A DNA stretch of 64,000 nucleotides from an uncultured Selenomonadales bacterium (GCA_900315345.1 OMYP01000005.1:62001-126000), one strand, 5' to 3'. Counted from the stretch's first letter, positions 18,161-26,404 are shown. Numbers and translations are program-made. Notes: generated from the sequence alone by a model not told the origin.

Positions 18161-19465
18161 ATGACTGAAGTCGCATTATTCCATATCGCCTTTGAGCTTT
18201 GGGGCTTCCTGTTCTGCCTCCTTGCCGCGCTGTTCCTGTACCCTATACGCAAGCTGCACCCCCGCACCAGTACGCTGATCGCCTTAGAGCTGTGCAATGC
18301 CGTGATGGTGCTCAGCGACGCCTTTGCCTGGGGCTACCGGGGCACGCTGACAGCCAGTGGGTATTACATCGTCCGCATCAGCAATATCCTTGTCTTTTTG
18401 TCCAGCTATCTGCTTTACTATTTTTTTGCCCGTTACGTAGATCACCTGGCGTTCCAGGACGATCCCCATCCTTCTACCTTCTGGTCCCGGGGCGTCGCCT
18501 TTTTTACTGCTGTCGGCTTTCTGCTGATCCTCAGCGCCCAGTTCTTCCCGGACTTTATTTACGCCTACGATAGCACGAACCACTATTACCGCACGGAATA
18601 CGCCTGGACCAAGGACGTCGTGCCTATTTTCAACATCATTTTCACCGGCATCGAAATATATATCTACCGCGACAGGTTCCGGAAAAAAGAGCTGCGCCTT
18701 TTCTGTTTCCTGTTAACGATTCCCCTGCTGGTCATCAGCTACCAGATTTTCCATTACGGCATCTCTTTCTCTAACATCGCATTTACCATCATGGTACTGC
18801 TGCTGTTCGTTTACCACCATATGGATTACGCGGATTATCTGATCCGGCAGGAACAGGAGCAGAGTGCCCGGCGCATCCACCTGCTGGAAAGCCAGATCCA
18901 GCCCCATTTCATTTTCAACTGCCTGACCATCATCCGGCAACTCTGCCGCACGGATGTGAAGGAAGCTATCGCCGCCGTCGAGGATTTTTCCAGTTACATA
19001 CGCAGCATCAGCAACGCGCTGACCCTGAACCGCTGCGTCACGTTGGAGGAAGAGCTCGCTACCGTCAGGTATTACCTTGCCATGGAAAAGCGCCGGTTCG
19101 GCAAGGACCTGCAGACAGAATTTGACATACGGGACAGGGATTTCCTGCTGCCCGCCTTTTCCATCCAGGTACTGGCGGAAAACGCGGTACGGCACGGCAT
19201 CCGCAAAAAACAGCCGCCCTCCGGAACGGTCAGCATACATACCTTTCGCGAAAACGGGCGGCATGTGGTTGAACTCCGGGATGACGGTGCCGGCTTTATG
19301 TCCGGGCAACAGCCGTCCGGCGGGCAGCCGCACATCGGCCTGAACAACGTTACCGAGCGTCTGCGCATCATGTGCGGCGGAACCATGCAAATAGACAGTG
19401 CGCCGGGAGAAGGCACGCGCGTCCGGATCGAGATCCCGGGTAACACGGAGGAACAGGGTAAATGA
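18161..19465 (+). CDS. membrane sensor histidine kinase, LytS/HisKA-7TM-like type
   Basis: 434 residues from ATG 18161, chosen because GGGGTG lies 6 bp upstream; a GTG at 18152 would add three residues. The N-terminal 220 residues hold about six or seven membrane spans with short loops and no large sensor domain. The kinase part has the phosphoacceptor box SQIQPHFIFNCL (His249), typical of the His_kinase family with an HPHF-like box, then an ATPase domain with N box LAENAVRHGI (Asn341) and glycine-rich DDGAGF. It should autophosphorylate and pass phosphate to the response regulator whose ATG overlaps its stop (ATGA). Its signal is unknown. It is divergent from the autotransporter gene, so control of surface adhesins is a reasonable inference. 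Confidence 0.88.
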   Translation: MTEVALFHIAFELWGFLFCLLAALFLYPIRKLHPRTSTLIALELCNAVMVLSDAFAWGYRGTLTASGYYIVRISNILVFLSSYLLYYFFARYVDHLAFQDDPHPSTFWSRGVAFFTAVGFLLILSAQFFPDFIYAYDSTNHYYRTEYAWTKDVVPIFNIIFTGIEIYIYRDRFRKKELRLFCFLLTIPLLVISYQIFHYGISFSNIAFTIMVLLLFVYHHMDYADYLIRQEQEQSARRIHLLESQIQPHFIFNCLTIIRQLCRTDVKEAIAAVEDFSSYIRSISNALTLNRCVTLEEELATVRYYLAMEKRRFGKDLQTEFDIRDRDFLLPAFSIQVLAENAVRHGIRKKQPPSGTVSIHTFRENGRHVVELRDDGAGFMSGQQPSGGQPHIGLNNVTERLRIMCGGTMQIDSAPGEGTRVRIEIPGNTEEQGK

Positions 19466-20232
19466 AGCTTTTAATTGTAGATGACGAACAACTGGCCAGG
19501 GACGATTTAACCTTTGTTCTGCGGGAGTGCCTGCCCCAGGCGGAAATACTGGCTGCCGGGAACCAAGCCGACGCCCTGGCATTATGCCGCTCCAACCCGG
19601 CAGATATTGCGTTTCTGGATGTGGAAATGCCGGATATTTCCGGATTGGAGCTTGCCAAAAAGCTGCGGACTGTCAAACAGGATATCAACATCATCTTCAC
19701 CACGGCATACAGCCAGTATGCGTTACCGGCTTTCAAACTGTATGCCAGCGCCTATCTGTTGAAACCGGTCCGCAGGGAAGAGGTGCTGGAAGCACTGGAA
19801 AACCTCCGGTTTCCCTTCGGGACAGGAAAGAAAATGCTGCAGGTGCAATGCTTCGGCAACTTTGAAGTATTTTATGAAGGCAAACCCCTCATGTTCCGAC
19901 GCAGCAAGACCAAGGAACTGCTGGCCTACCTGATTGCACTGAACGGGACCTCGGCTACAGGCGGCGAGATTTGCGCTGTCCTCTGGGAGGACAGCAGTAC
20001 GCCGGAAAGGCAGAAAAATTACTTACGCCAGTTGATTTCCGAATTGCGAAGTACGCTGGAATCCTGCGGTATGGAAGACGTCCTGATCCATAACCGCAAC
20101 AGCTATGCAGTGGATCCGAAAAAACTAAACTGTGACCTGTACCGCGCATTAAAACAGGAAAACAAAACTCCTGCCAGTCGCCGCGACAAATTTATGAAGC
20201 AGTACAGCTGGGCAGAATTTTGGAACATATAA
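19462..20232 (+). CDS. response regulator, receiver plus SARP-type winged helix
   Basis: 256 residues, overlapping the kinase gene by 4 bp. Receiver domain 1-115: acidic pocket VDDE, phosphoacceptor Asp53 in FLDVEMP, Thr in FTTAY and Lys in LLKPV. Residues about 125-215 are a winged-helix DNA-binding domain like those of SAPR/SARP-type regulators (LQVQCFGNFEVFYEGKP and a following KTKELLAYLI helix). The bacterial transcriptional activation domain that often follows in that class is missing or reduced to about 40 residues. It is probably phosphorylated by the upstream kinase. Direct-repeat elements at 13785 and 17974 are candidate targets (inference). Confidence 0.87.
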   Translation: MKLLIVDDEQLARDDLTFVLRECLPQAEILAAGNQADALALCRSNPADIAFLDVEMPDISGLELAKKLRTVKQDINIIFTTAYSQYALPAFKLYASAYLLKPVRREEVLEALENLRFPFGTGKKMLQVQCFGNFEVFYEGKPLMFRRSKTKELLAYLIALNGTSATGGEICAVLWEDSSTPERQKNYLRQLISELRSTLESCGMEDVLIHNRNSYAVDPKKLNCDLYRALKQENKTPASRRDKFMKQYSWAEFWNI

Positions 20233-20250
20233 CATAATTCCTGAAAAATG

Positions 20251-20297
20251 AAAAAGGCGGTGAAGCGACAGCCATGTCAGTTCACCGCCTTTTTTAT
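20251..20297. terminator. bidirectional terminator between response regulator and folK
   Basis: AAAGGCGGTGAA (20253-20264) pairs with TTCACCGCCTTT (20281-20292), with T-runs on both sides. It serves the plus-strand regulator and the minus-strand folate genes. Confidence 0.85.
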
Positions 20298-20758
20298 TTC
20301 ATTTTTGCTGCCAGTTCTTCCCACAATCCCCTTATCGTGTTATGCAAAACCGGATGCACCGCATCCGGCGCGATCTGCGCCAGTGGACGCAACACAAAGT
20401 CCCGGTTCTGCATATCCGGGTGGGGCACTTTTAAATCAGGCAGGTCGATGATCTGGCCGTCATACAGCAGTAAATCCAGGTCGATATTCCGTTCCCCCCA
20501 GCGACGGATGCGTCTGCGTCCCATTTCCTGTTCAGTTTCTAATAAAACATACAACAGTTCAACAGGCGGTTTTTCTGTTTTGATCTCCGCAACCGCATTC
20601 AGGAATTCCGGCTGGTCCGTTACGCCGTAGGGCTGTGTTGTAATAAAATCCGATACGGCAACGACCTGTATTCCCTTTTTTTGCAGCAGGCGCAATGCTT
20701 CCTGCAGATTTTTCTCTTTATTTCCCAGATTACTGCCCAGGGCAATATAAATGGCCAT
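20294..20758 (-). CDS. folK: 6-hydroxymethyl-dihydropterin pyrophosphokinase
   Basis: 154 residues from ATG 20758, which has GGAG 9 bp upstream and begins MAIYIALGSNLG like other HPPKs; an upstream extension to 20821 is not supported. It transfers pyrophosphate from ATP to 6-hydroxymethyl-7,8-dihydropterin in folate synthesis (cytosolic). The family motifs LGSNLG, the QPYGVTDQPEFLN region and RWGERNIDLDLLLYDG are present. It is last in the minus-strand run folE2-folP-folK. No folB lies between folE2 and folK. Confidence 0.95.
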   Translation of the reverse strand: MAIYIALGSNLGNKEKNLQEALRLLQKKGIQVVAVSDFITTQPYGVTDQPEFLNAVAEIKTEKPPVELLYVLLETEQEMGRRRIRRWGERNIDLDLLLYDGQIIDLPDLKVPHPDMQNRDFVLRPLAQIAPDAVHPVLHNTIRGLWEELAAKMK

Positions 20759-20835
20759 GACCTGCTCCCTCAGAAAGGCTTCACCGCAACGCATCATTGC
20801 GTTTACGTAAAAAACAATCAAATCAAGAGCAATGT

Positions 20836-22110
20836 TCAGACCTTCCGGATAGCTTCCAGCATGCGGATCAGCCTGACATTTTCTTTCACATCGTGCACCC
20901 GCACCAGGCTGGCGCCTGCATAAACGGCAGCCGCCGTCACCGCCAGCGTGCCTTCCAGCCGCTCTTCCGGCGGCAGCGGGATGAACCCGTTTCCTTCCTC
21001 TGCCAGCGCGAGACAGATTGGATTTCCAGCGTCTGTGCCGACTGCGCCATTGAAAGCTGCAGCTTCCCGACCCAGCACATTGCCTACGGTGGTTTTCCGG
21101 GACGCTGCCATCAGTACCGGATACGGCTGCACCGTCAGCGCATTCAGATTCTGCATCAGACGCAGATTCTGTTCGTCGTTTTTGGCAAAGCCGATACCAG
21201 GGTCAAGAATAACTTTATCCTTGCCGATCTGTTTCTCCCGCAGTATCGCCGCTTGGGCCAGCAGATATTCGGTAACTTCCTGTACCACATTTTTATATTC
21301 ACACTGCTGCTGCATGTTTTTTGATACCCCTTTACGGTGCATTAAAATAATGGGAGCTTTTGTTGTTTCCACAACATCCGGCATCATTTCATCTGCCGTC
21401 ATGGCGCTGATGTCGTTGATCATGTCGCCGCCGCGCTGCAGCGCTTCCCTGGCCAGCGCTGCACGGTAGGTATCTATCGAAATAACCGCCTCAGGGAATT
21501 TCTTTTTGATTGCTTCCACGGCAGGCAGAACCCGCGCCCGTTCTTCTTCTTCCGTAACCGGGTCGCTACCGGGGCGAGTCGATTCGCCGCCGATGTCCAG
21601 CACAGTCGCGCCGTCAGTCAGCATAGTTTCCGCCCGGGCCAGCACAGCGTCCATACCGGTCAGGCGGGAGCCGGCATAAAAGGAATCCGGCGTTACATTG
21701 AGGATGCCCATGACCTGAACGGAATCGTACCGCAGGACGCGTCCGTCGGCCAGCCTTGTGTATTTAGGAGCCGGCGTAAGATAGCGCTCCAGCTCTGTCA
21801 CAATGGACGGAATCCCGAAATACGGCATCTGCTTCAATTTATACAGCAATGTTTTATAATGCTTCTGATTCCCCAGCAGCAGAATATCCACATGGGGCAC
21901 GGCGCAGGTAATCGCAGTTCCCGGGGTAGCGCAGTCGCCCCCTGCCGCCAGCATCTCCTGCTTGATGATGTTGGCCGCCGGAGTCCGCACATGCAGCAGC
22001 TTCAGTGGGACGATCTTCCCCTTGCCCAGCATGATCTCCACGCTGGGCTTATATACGCCCAGATGCTCCATCTCATAACGCAGGGCATCCTGGTTCACTT
22101 CGTACAGCAT
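20836..22110 (-). CDS. folP: dihydropteroate synthase with N-terminal extension
   Basis: 424 residues from ATG 22110, which overlaps the folE2 stop (TGATG) and has GGGTGG 5 bp upstream; a GTG at 22119 is an alternative. It joins hydroxymethyl-dihydropterin pyrophosphate to p-aminobenzoate. The catalytic TIM barrel begins at about residue 134 with MGILNVTPDSF. Further motifs are DIGGESTRPGS, ISIDTYRA, NDISAM, LMHRKG and ILDPGIGFAK. The first 130 residues are an extra domain absent from the E. coli enzyme (about 280 residues), as seen in some anaerobe homologues; its role is unknown. It is probably translationally coupled to folE2. Confidence 0.94.
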   Translation of the reverse strand: MLYEVNQDALRYEMEHLGVYKPSVEIMLGKGKIVPLKLLHVRTPAANIIKQEMLAAGGDCATPGTAITCAVPHVDILLLGNQKHYKTLLYKLKQMPYFGIPSIVTELERYLTPAPKYTRLADGRVLRYDSVQVMGILNVTPDSFYAGSRLTGMDAVLARAETMLTDGATVLDIGGESTRPGSDPVTEEEERARVLPAVEAIKKKFPEAVISIDTYRAALAREALQRGGDMINDISAMTADEMMPDVVETTKAPIILMHRKGVSKNMQQQCEYKNVVQEVTEYLLAQAAILREKQIGKDKVILDPGIGFAKNDEQNLRLMQNLNALTVQPYPVLMAASRKTTVGNVLGREAAAFNGAVGTDAGNPICLALAEEGNGFIPLPPEERLEGTLAVTAAAVYAGASLVRVHDVKENVRLIRMLEAIRKV

Positions 22111-22913
22111 CACTTCCACCCTTTTTCCACACAGGCAAACGCATTATGGTTATGAATACTTTCATAACTTTTCACCGTAGCCCTGTACCAGGTGATGCGG
22201 GGATCCGCCTCCAGCCGCAGGGCGATTTCCCGGACCGCGTCTTCCACGAACCGGGGATTATCGTAAGCCTGTTCCGTCACCGCCTTTTCGTCAGGCCGTT
22301 TCAGCAGCCCGTAAACGGGGGCGCTGGCTCCCGCGTCGGCGATTTCCGCCAGCTCCTCGATCCAGACGAACTCCCCGGACTCAATCTCCAGGGAAGCCGT
22401 GGCCCGCTGGTTGTGGGCCCCGTAGGCGCTGATTTCCTTGGAACAGGGGCACAGGGTCTGGATAGGGACCTGCACCTCTACCTTGTGGGAGAACCGTTCC
22501 CCCTTTTCCACTGTATAGACGCAGTTCAGGTCCATGACCGAGGGGAGCCCGCTCACCGGGGCTTCCTTTTCTATAAAATACGGAAACGTCAGCTTCATAT
22601 AGGCCCGGTCAGCCACGAGGCTTTCCTTCAGATCGTCCAGCACCTCTTCCAGGGCGGACAGGTTCACCACCCGCAGTTTCTGCAGGCACTGCACAAAGCG
22701 GCTCATATGGGTGCCCCGCAGGTCCTTGGGCAGGTCTACCGCCAGGGACACGGTGGCAACCGTATGCTGCTCCCCCTTCTTCCGGTCCCGGAGCACCAAG
22801 GGCCACCGCAGGTCGGTGATGCCCACGTGCTTCAAGGGGATGTTCCGGCTGTCCTGTTCGGACTGCACATCTTTCAGCATTCTTTTTCTTTCTTCCAGTC
22901 TGTCTGTAGTCAT
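22110..22913 (-). CDS. folE2: GTP cyclohydrolase FolE2 (type IB)
   Basis: 267 residues from ATG 22913, with AAGGTG 9 bp upstream; a GTG at 22925 is also possible. It opens GTP to 7,8-dihydroneopterin triphosphate, the first step of folate and queuosine synthesis. Family motifs visible are RGTHMSRF (66-73) and LCPCSKEIS (154-162) with the conserved metal/catalytic Cys. FolE2 replaces zinc-dependent FolE and can use other metals. It is the first gene of folE2-folP-folK, with a palindromic repeat between it and the upstream QueD-family gene. Confidence 0.95.
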   Translation of the reverse strand: MTTDRLEERKRMLKDVQSEQDSRNIPLKHVGITDLRWPLVLRDRKKGEQHTVATVSLAVDLPKDLRGTHMSRFVQCLQKLRVVNLSALEEVLDDLKESLVADRAYMKLTFPYFIEKEAPVSGLPSVMDLNCVYTVEKGERFSHKVEVQVPIQTLCPCSKEISAYGAHNQRATASLEIESGEFVWIEELAEIADAGASAPVYGLLKRPDEKAVTEQAYDNPRFVEDAVREIALRLEADPRITWYRATVKSYESIHNHNAFACVEKGWK

Positions 22914-22930
22914 ATCACACAGCACCTTTT

Positions 22931-23026
22931 CCTAAGGAACCACTGATTAATTCGTCTGCACGCTTGCCGGTGCTTTTTGAGAATGACTTCGACAATCGCA
23001 CAAACTCATTTAATCAGTGTTTCCTA
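22931..23026. repeat. palindromic intergenic repeat, copy A (full)
   Basis: An imperfect inverted repeat of about 96 bp. The left arm is AAGGAACCACTGATTAAT and the right arm complements it (ATTTAATCAGTGTTTCCT). It fills the gap between the QueD-family gene and folE2. Its first 26 bases recur exactly at 51877-51902, and its right arm matches 53063-53090 at 26 of 28 positions. It has no coding capacity, so it resembles a MITE or REP-like unit. Confidence 0.75.
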
Positions 23027-23037
23027 ACTCTCAACCT

Positions 23038-23415
23038 TCAGCACAGTTCCCCTTCGTAAAACTCCCCCCGGTAGATGCAGCCGCTGGTGCGGGTTTCCCA
23101 TACCTCTACCTCGCAAAGCCTGTGGTTTTCCCCATACAATGGTTTCGCCAGCTGGTTCCATACCCAGATAGCGATATTTTCCGCGCTGGGATTGGGGATC
23201 ACGTCGTTCAGCAGCTTGTGGTCCAGCTTCCGCAGCACCTTGGTCTGCACGATTTTTTTTAGCAGGGTAAAATCCAGCACCATGCCTTCCAGGTCGGGCA
23301 CCCCGTCCACCTTCACCACCAATTTATAGGTGTGCCCGTGGAGATGTTCGCATTTCCCATTGTAGCTGGGAAGATAATGGGCCGCGTCAAACTCAAATTC
23401 CTTTAAAACAATCAT
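23038..23415 (-). CDS. queD: 6-pyruvoyl-tetrahydropterin synthase family, QueD or PTPS-I/III
   Basis: 125 residues; ATG 23415 is preceded by AGGAGG. COG0720 fold, with zinc His in DAAHYL (His13) and the pair His26/His28. The catalytic motif reads CEHLHGH (Cys22, Glu23). Plain QueD has CxxxHGH and makes 6-carboxy-tetrahydropterin for queuosine. Having Glu right after the Cys matches the CExxHGH class, reported to combine QueD activity with PTPS-III activity, which makes 6-hydroxymethyl-dihydropterin and bypasses FolB. It lies just upstream of folE2-folP-folK, where no folB is present. The family is certain; the folate role is inferred from motif and context. Confidence 0.9.
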   Translation of the reverse strand: MIVLKEFEFDAAHYLPSYNGKCEHLHGHTYKLVVKVDGVPDLEGMVLDFTLLKKIVQTKVLRKLDHKLLNDVIPNPSAENIAIWVWNQLAKPLYGENHRLCEVEVWETRTSGCIYRGEFYEGELC

Positions 23416-23488
23416 AGTTCCTCCTGCATGACTCGAAAAAATCAGAATTTATGTGCATCAAATTATGCGGCAAGGTAAAGGCGTGAGC

Positions 23489-23621
23489 AAACCGTCGGAA
23501 GCGATTGCGTGATTCCATGAGGTGAAATTCGCCGTCGTGGCGAGACTGTCTGAGGGGCGAAGCCCCGAGTTTCGAAGCCACAGGCGAATGAGTCCATGGA
23601 ATAGCAATCGGTGACGGGTTT
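23489..23621. repeat. long palindromic element between queD and trmL
   Basis: A cruciform-like sequence of about 130 bp. Outer arms are AAACCGTC (23489-23496) and GACGGGTTT (23613-23621), with nested pairings CGATTGC/GCAATCG, ATTCCATG/CATGGAAT and ATTCGCC/GGCGAAT. The tip is GTGGC...GGGGCgaaGCCCC...GCCAC. The right arm reaches into the trmL stop codon. No open frame. It fills an otherwise gene-free 200 bp. Confidence 0.7.
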
Positions 23622-24099
23622 ACGTGGGCTCCAGACTGAGCCCCCCGAAACCCGGCTGCTGGCGGAAGGCCTCGTACACTACCACCGCCACCGCGTTGGA
23701 CAGGTTCAGGCACCGGGCCTTGGGATCCGGGATCATGGGGATCCGCAGGCACTGTTCCGGAAAAGCTTCGTGGATCCAGTCCGGCAGACCGGAGGTTTCC
23801 CTGCCAAATACCAGCAGGCTTTCCGGATCGTAGTTAACCTGGGTGTACCCTTTCAACCCCTTGCTGGTCAGGAAATATTTCGGGTTGTCTTTATAAACCT
23901 CAAACAAGTCCCGGATGTCATCCCAATAATCAATATCCAGCAGATGCCAGTAATCCAGCCCTGCCCGTTTCAGCTGCCTGTCGTCCGTGGAAAAGCCCAG
24001 GGGACGGACCAGGTGCAGATGGCAACCCGTCACGGCGCAGAGCCGCACCACGTTGCCTGTGTTAGCCGGGATTTCCGGCTGATAGAGAACGATATGCAT
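23620..24099 (-). CDS. trmL: tRNA (cytidine(34)-2'-O)-methyltransferase
   Basis: 159 residues, the normal length. A SPOUT-fold methyltransferase that 2'-O-methylates the wobble nucleotide of tRNA-Leu isoacceptors with S-adenosylmethionine. The start MHIVLYQPEIPANTGNVVRL is family-typical. The knotted SAM site includes VFGRETSGLP and a C-terminal RCLNLSNAVAVVVYEA. Its last codons lie in the arm of the adjacent palindrome. It stands between the folate/queuosine group and a secreted hydrolase gene, probably independent of both. Confidence 0.93.
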   Translation of the reverse strand: MHIVLYQPEIPANTGNVVRLCAVTGCHLHLVRPLGFSTDDRQLKRAGLDYWHLLDIDYWDDIRDLFEVYKDNPKYFLTSKGLKGYTQVNYDPESLLVFGRETSGLPDWIHEAFPEQCLRIPMIPDPKARCLNLSNAVAVVVYEAFRQQPGFGGLSLEPT

Positions 24100-24163
24100 A
24101 ATAAATAAAACGAGCCTCCGTATTACGCCCTTTCAGGCTTTGGAGCCTGCGGGCATAGACCAT

Positions 24164-25222
24164 TCACTTTTTCTTATCCTTTTTGCGGACTTCATTATTT
24201 GCCGCAGGTTTGGTATCCTTGCTTTCCTGCGGGTTTTTGCGCTTCCGGTATTTCTTTTCCGCCTCTTCCCGCTCTTTCATCTTCTTATCGTAAAGCTTTT
24301 CCAGCTCTTTCTGCTGTTTCTTGAAATTCGCCCACATACCGTCGGGTTCCTGGTCCTTGCAGCGCAGCATGAGCTGGTGGGTGTTGATGACCTTTTCCGC
24401 ATATTCGCCCCCCATGGCCCAGGTCCAGTTCAGGCCGGACCACTTGGTGATAAGGCCGTTCTCCAGCCGCAGGTTGTGGGCCTTGTCATACCTGGGGTCG
24501 ATGATCTTCGTCTTCGGCAGGTCGTGGCTGCAGTAGGCAACCAGATGCTGGATATGGGCCCGCACCCCTTCCTGAGGGGTCTTAAAGGCCGCCCCCTGCA
24601 CGCCGCTGCCAATGGTTCCCAGGCCGCAGTAGTTATGCTGCCAGGGTTCCACGGAGCCGCCGAAATTGAAGTATCCCGTCTCCAGCAGGGCCTGGGACAG
24701 GGCCATATCGGGACGGATCCCTTCCCGTTCCGCTTCCTCCCAGTACAGATCTATAATTTCCCCGATGCTGCAGCCGATGCCCATTGCCTTATTGTTGAAC
24801 GCAATAAGCTGGGCCGCCTGCTTTTTGGTGGCCTGGGCCTTGCCCTTGATGGTAATGTCCTTATAGTCTTTGGGCAGAATATAAATGGCATGCAGATCCC
24901 GTTTGTGAACGGCTGTGTAAGACCGGGCCGTTTTTCTTTGCCGGTCCTTCTTCACTGCAGGTTGAATCCCGTCGTCCCCGGCAGTCCGGACAGCCATTTT
25001 TCCCTTTTCCTGACCGTCTTCTTTTACTGTCCCCGTTCCGGCTTTATCCGTTCCACTGTCCGGAACCCGGCTGCCCCGCCGGGCTTCCAATGCCGGACGG
25101 TCCCCCAGGGTGATCACCGGGTTATTTCCCTGTTTCGGCGCCTTTTTTGCCGCCTGGCTCCCTGCGGGAAACAGCAGCAGCGCCGCCGCGGCCACGCAGG
25201 CCAGTTTTTTTACTGCCTTCAT
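24164..25222 (-). CDS. secreted glucosaminidase-domain protein (Bax/FlgJ-like)
   Basis: 352 residues. A signal peptide (1-24, KKLACVAAAALLLFPAGSQA) targets it across the inner membrane. A low-complexity linker of charged residues runs to about 110. The glucosaminidase domain spans about 145-295, with the putative catalytic Glu181 in SQALLETGYFNFGG followed by WQHNYCGLGTIGSG. A Lys/Glu-rich, likely helical tail (about 300-352) ends in KKDKKK. It should cut peptidoglycan glycan strands in the periplasm. It is a single gene, and no flagellar genes are visible, so a FlgJ role is unlikely. Confidence 0.85.
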   Translation of the reverse strand: MKAVKKLACVAAAALLLFPAGSQAAKKAPKQGNNPVITLGDRPALEARRGSRVPDSGTDKAGTGTVKEDGQEKGKMAVRTAGDDGIQPAVKKDRQRKTARSYTAVHKRDLHAIYILPKDYKDITIKGKAQATKKQAAQLIAFNNKAMGIGCSIGEIIDLYWEEAEREGIRPDMALSQALLETGYFNFGGSVEPWQHNYCGLGTIGSGVQGAAFKTPQEGVRAHIQHLVAYCSHDLPKTKIIDPRYDKAHNLRLENGLITKWSGLNWTWAMGGEYAEKVINTHQLMLRCKDQEPDGMWANFKKQQKELEKLYDKKMKEREEAEKKYRKRKNPQESKDTKPAANNEVRKKDKKK

Positions 25223-25334
25223 ACCATTGTTCTCCGTTCTGTTTTGATAATCATCTATGTTTTACAGCTGTAATTATTAGCATTTAATACTTTATTATAT
25301 TCTATTATAGCTTTTCCTGTAAAGTTTAATCCTT

Positions 25335-25421
25335 ACGGGAAATGGGACTGACCGGTTTTACGGGTTTGTCTCCCAATCATTTGCATGACCGCTGATTGGC
25401 TTCAAGATAATCGCTTCCCGT
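25335..25421. repeat. nested inverted repeat upstream of the UPF0173 gene
   Basis: ACGGGAA (25335-25341) pairs with TTCCCGT (25415-25421); within it CCAATCA (25373-25379) pairs with TGATTGG (25393-25399). Non-coding, in the 292-bp gap between divergent genes. It could be a degenerate repeat unit or a regulatory structure. Confidence 0.4.
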
Positions 25422-25474
25422 TATTGTATGGAATCGCCGGTTAATTGGTCTCGCCTATCCGGCCCTGTTTATGT

Positions 25475-25497
25475 TATAATATCAATATACGATATTA
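25475..25497 (+). promoter_or_regulatory. -10 box with overlapping palindromic operator candidate
   Basis: TATAAT at 25475-25480 is overlapped by a perfect 7-bp inverted repeat, TAATATC (25477-25483) and GATATTA (25491-25497). No good -35 is seen. The palindrome sits where a repressor would act on the following gene. Confidence 0.4.
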
Positions 25498-25514
25498 ATA
25501 AAGGAGGAATCACC

Positions 25515-26189
25515 ATGTCAGCAGAATTCAAATTTATCCACCATGCCTGCTTTACCGTTACTGCAGGGGGCGAGACCCTGATCTGCGACCCGTTCCTGGA
25601 CGGGAACCCCATCCATGTTTCCATGGAAGACCTGAAGGTGGATTACATCTTCGTTTCCCATGCCCACGGGGATCATCTGGGCTGCGCCTATGAACTGGCC
25701 AAACAGTGCGACGCCCTCATCATCACCACGGCGGAAATCGCCAACCAGGCGGCGGAGAATGGCTGTAAGGCCCATGCCATGCATGTAGGCGGAACCTATC
25801 AGTTCCCCTTCGGCAAAGTCCGCGTTACCCCTGCCTTCCACGGAAGCGGTATTGCCGGCGGCCATGCCTGCGGCTTTATCATTGATTTCCACGGTACGAA
25901 ATTCTATTTCGCCGGGGACACGTCCCTCTTCGGCGACATGCAGCTGCTGCAGGAGCTGGATCCCTTCAAATATGCGCTGCTTCCCATCGGCGGGAACTTC
26001 ACCATGGACCCGAAAGACGCGGCCAAAGCCGCTGCTTTCCTGAAAGCCCCCGTGGTAATTCCCATCCATTACAACACCTGGCCTGTCATCGCCCAGGATC
26101 CGGAAGCCTATAAGGCCGATGTGGAGAAAAATGTGCCCGGCACGGAAGTCATCCTGGTAGATCCGGGAGACACCCTGGAATGGGACTGA
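25515..26189 (+). CDS. metallo-beta-lactamase-fold hydrolase, UPF0173 family
   Basis: 224 residues from ATG 25515, which has AAAGGAGG 8 bp upstream and gives the family start MSAEFKFIHHACF; a longer 25428 start lacks support. Two-metal site motif SHAHGDH (His49, His51, Asp53, His54), with later ligands in FAGDTSLFGD and IPIHYNTWP. Belongs to the UPF0173/YtkL group of predicted metal-dependent hydrolases, whose substrate is not established. Monocistronic, with its own terminator. Confidence 0.9.
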   Translation: MSAEFKFIHHACFTVTAGGETLICDPFLDGNPIHVSMEDLKVDYIFVSHAHGDHLGCAYELAKQCDALIITTAEIANQAAENGCKAHAMHVGGTYQFPFGKVRVTPAFHGSGIAGGHACGFIIDFHGTKFYFAGDTSLFGDMQLLQELDPFKYALLPIGGNFTMDPKDAAKAAAFLKAPVVIPIHYNTWPVIAQDPEAYKADVEKNVPGTEVILVDPGDTLEWD

Positions 26190-26288
26190 CAAATCCTCCA
26201 TACTATCAGCGAAACCGGATTTCGAAAACTTCCATGGCAACTGTCTATGGTAACAGGAATGATCAAGAACAATCTCATATAAAAAAGT

Positions 26289-26326
26289 AAAGGATAACCG
26301 GTTCAAAAAAGCCGGTTATCCTTTTT
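26289..26326 (+). terminator. terminator behind the UPF0173 gene
   Basis: AAAGGATAACCGG (26289-26301) pairs with CCGGTTATCCTTT (26312-26324), followed by a T-run on the plus strand. Confidence 0.8.
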
Positions 26327-26354
26327 CATCAAGATCAATGGCAGTATCAGATGC

Positions 26355-26404
26355 AAAAAAACGTGTTCTGCACCGGTGTATTCACCGCATTGCAAAACAC
26401 GTTT
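26355..26404 (-). terminator. terminator of the fatty-acid operon, behind rnc
   Basis: AAACGTGTT (26359-26367) pairs with AACACGTTT (26396-26404), with an inner hairpin. On the minus strand it runs into seven T. It lies 30 bp past the rnc stop. Confidence 0.75.

Noticed and set aside
18284..19736. Minus-strand frames opposite the histidine kinase
   Set aside because: Shadows of the kinase and regulator genes, which carry complete conserved motifs on the plus strand.
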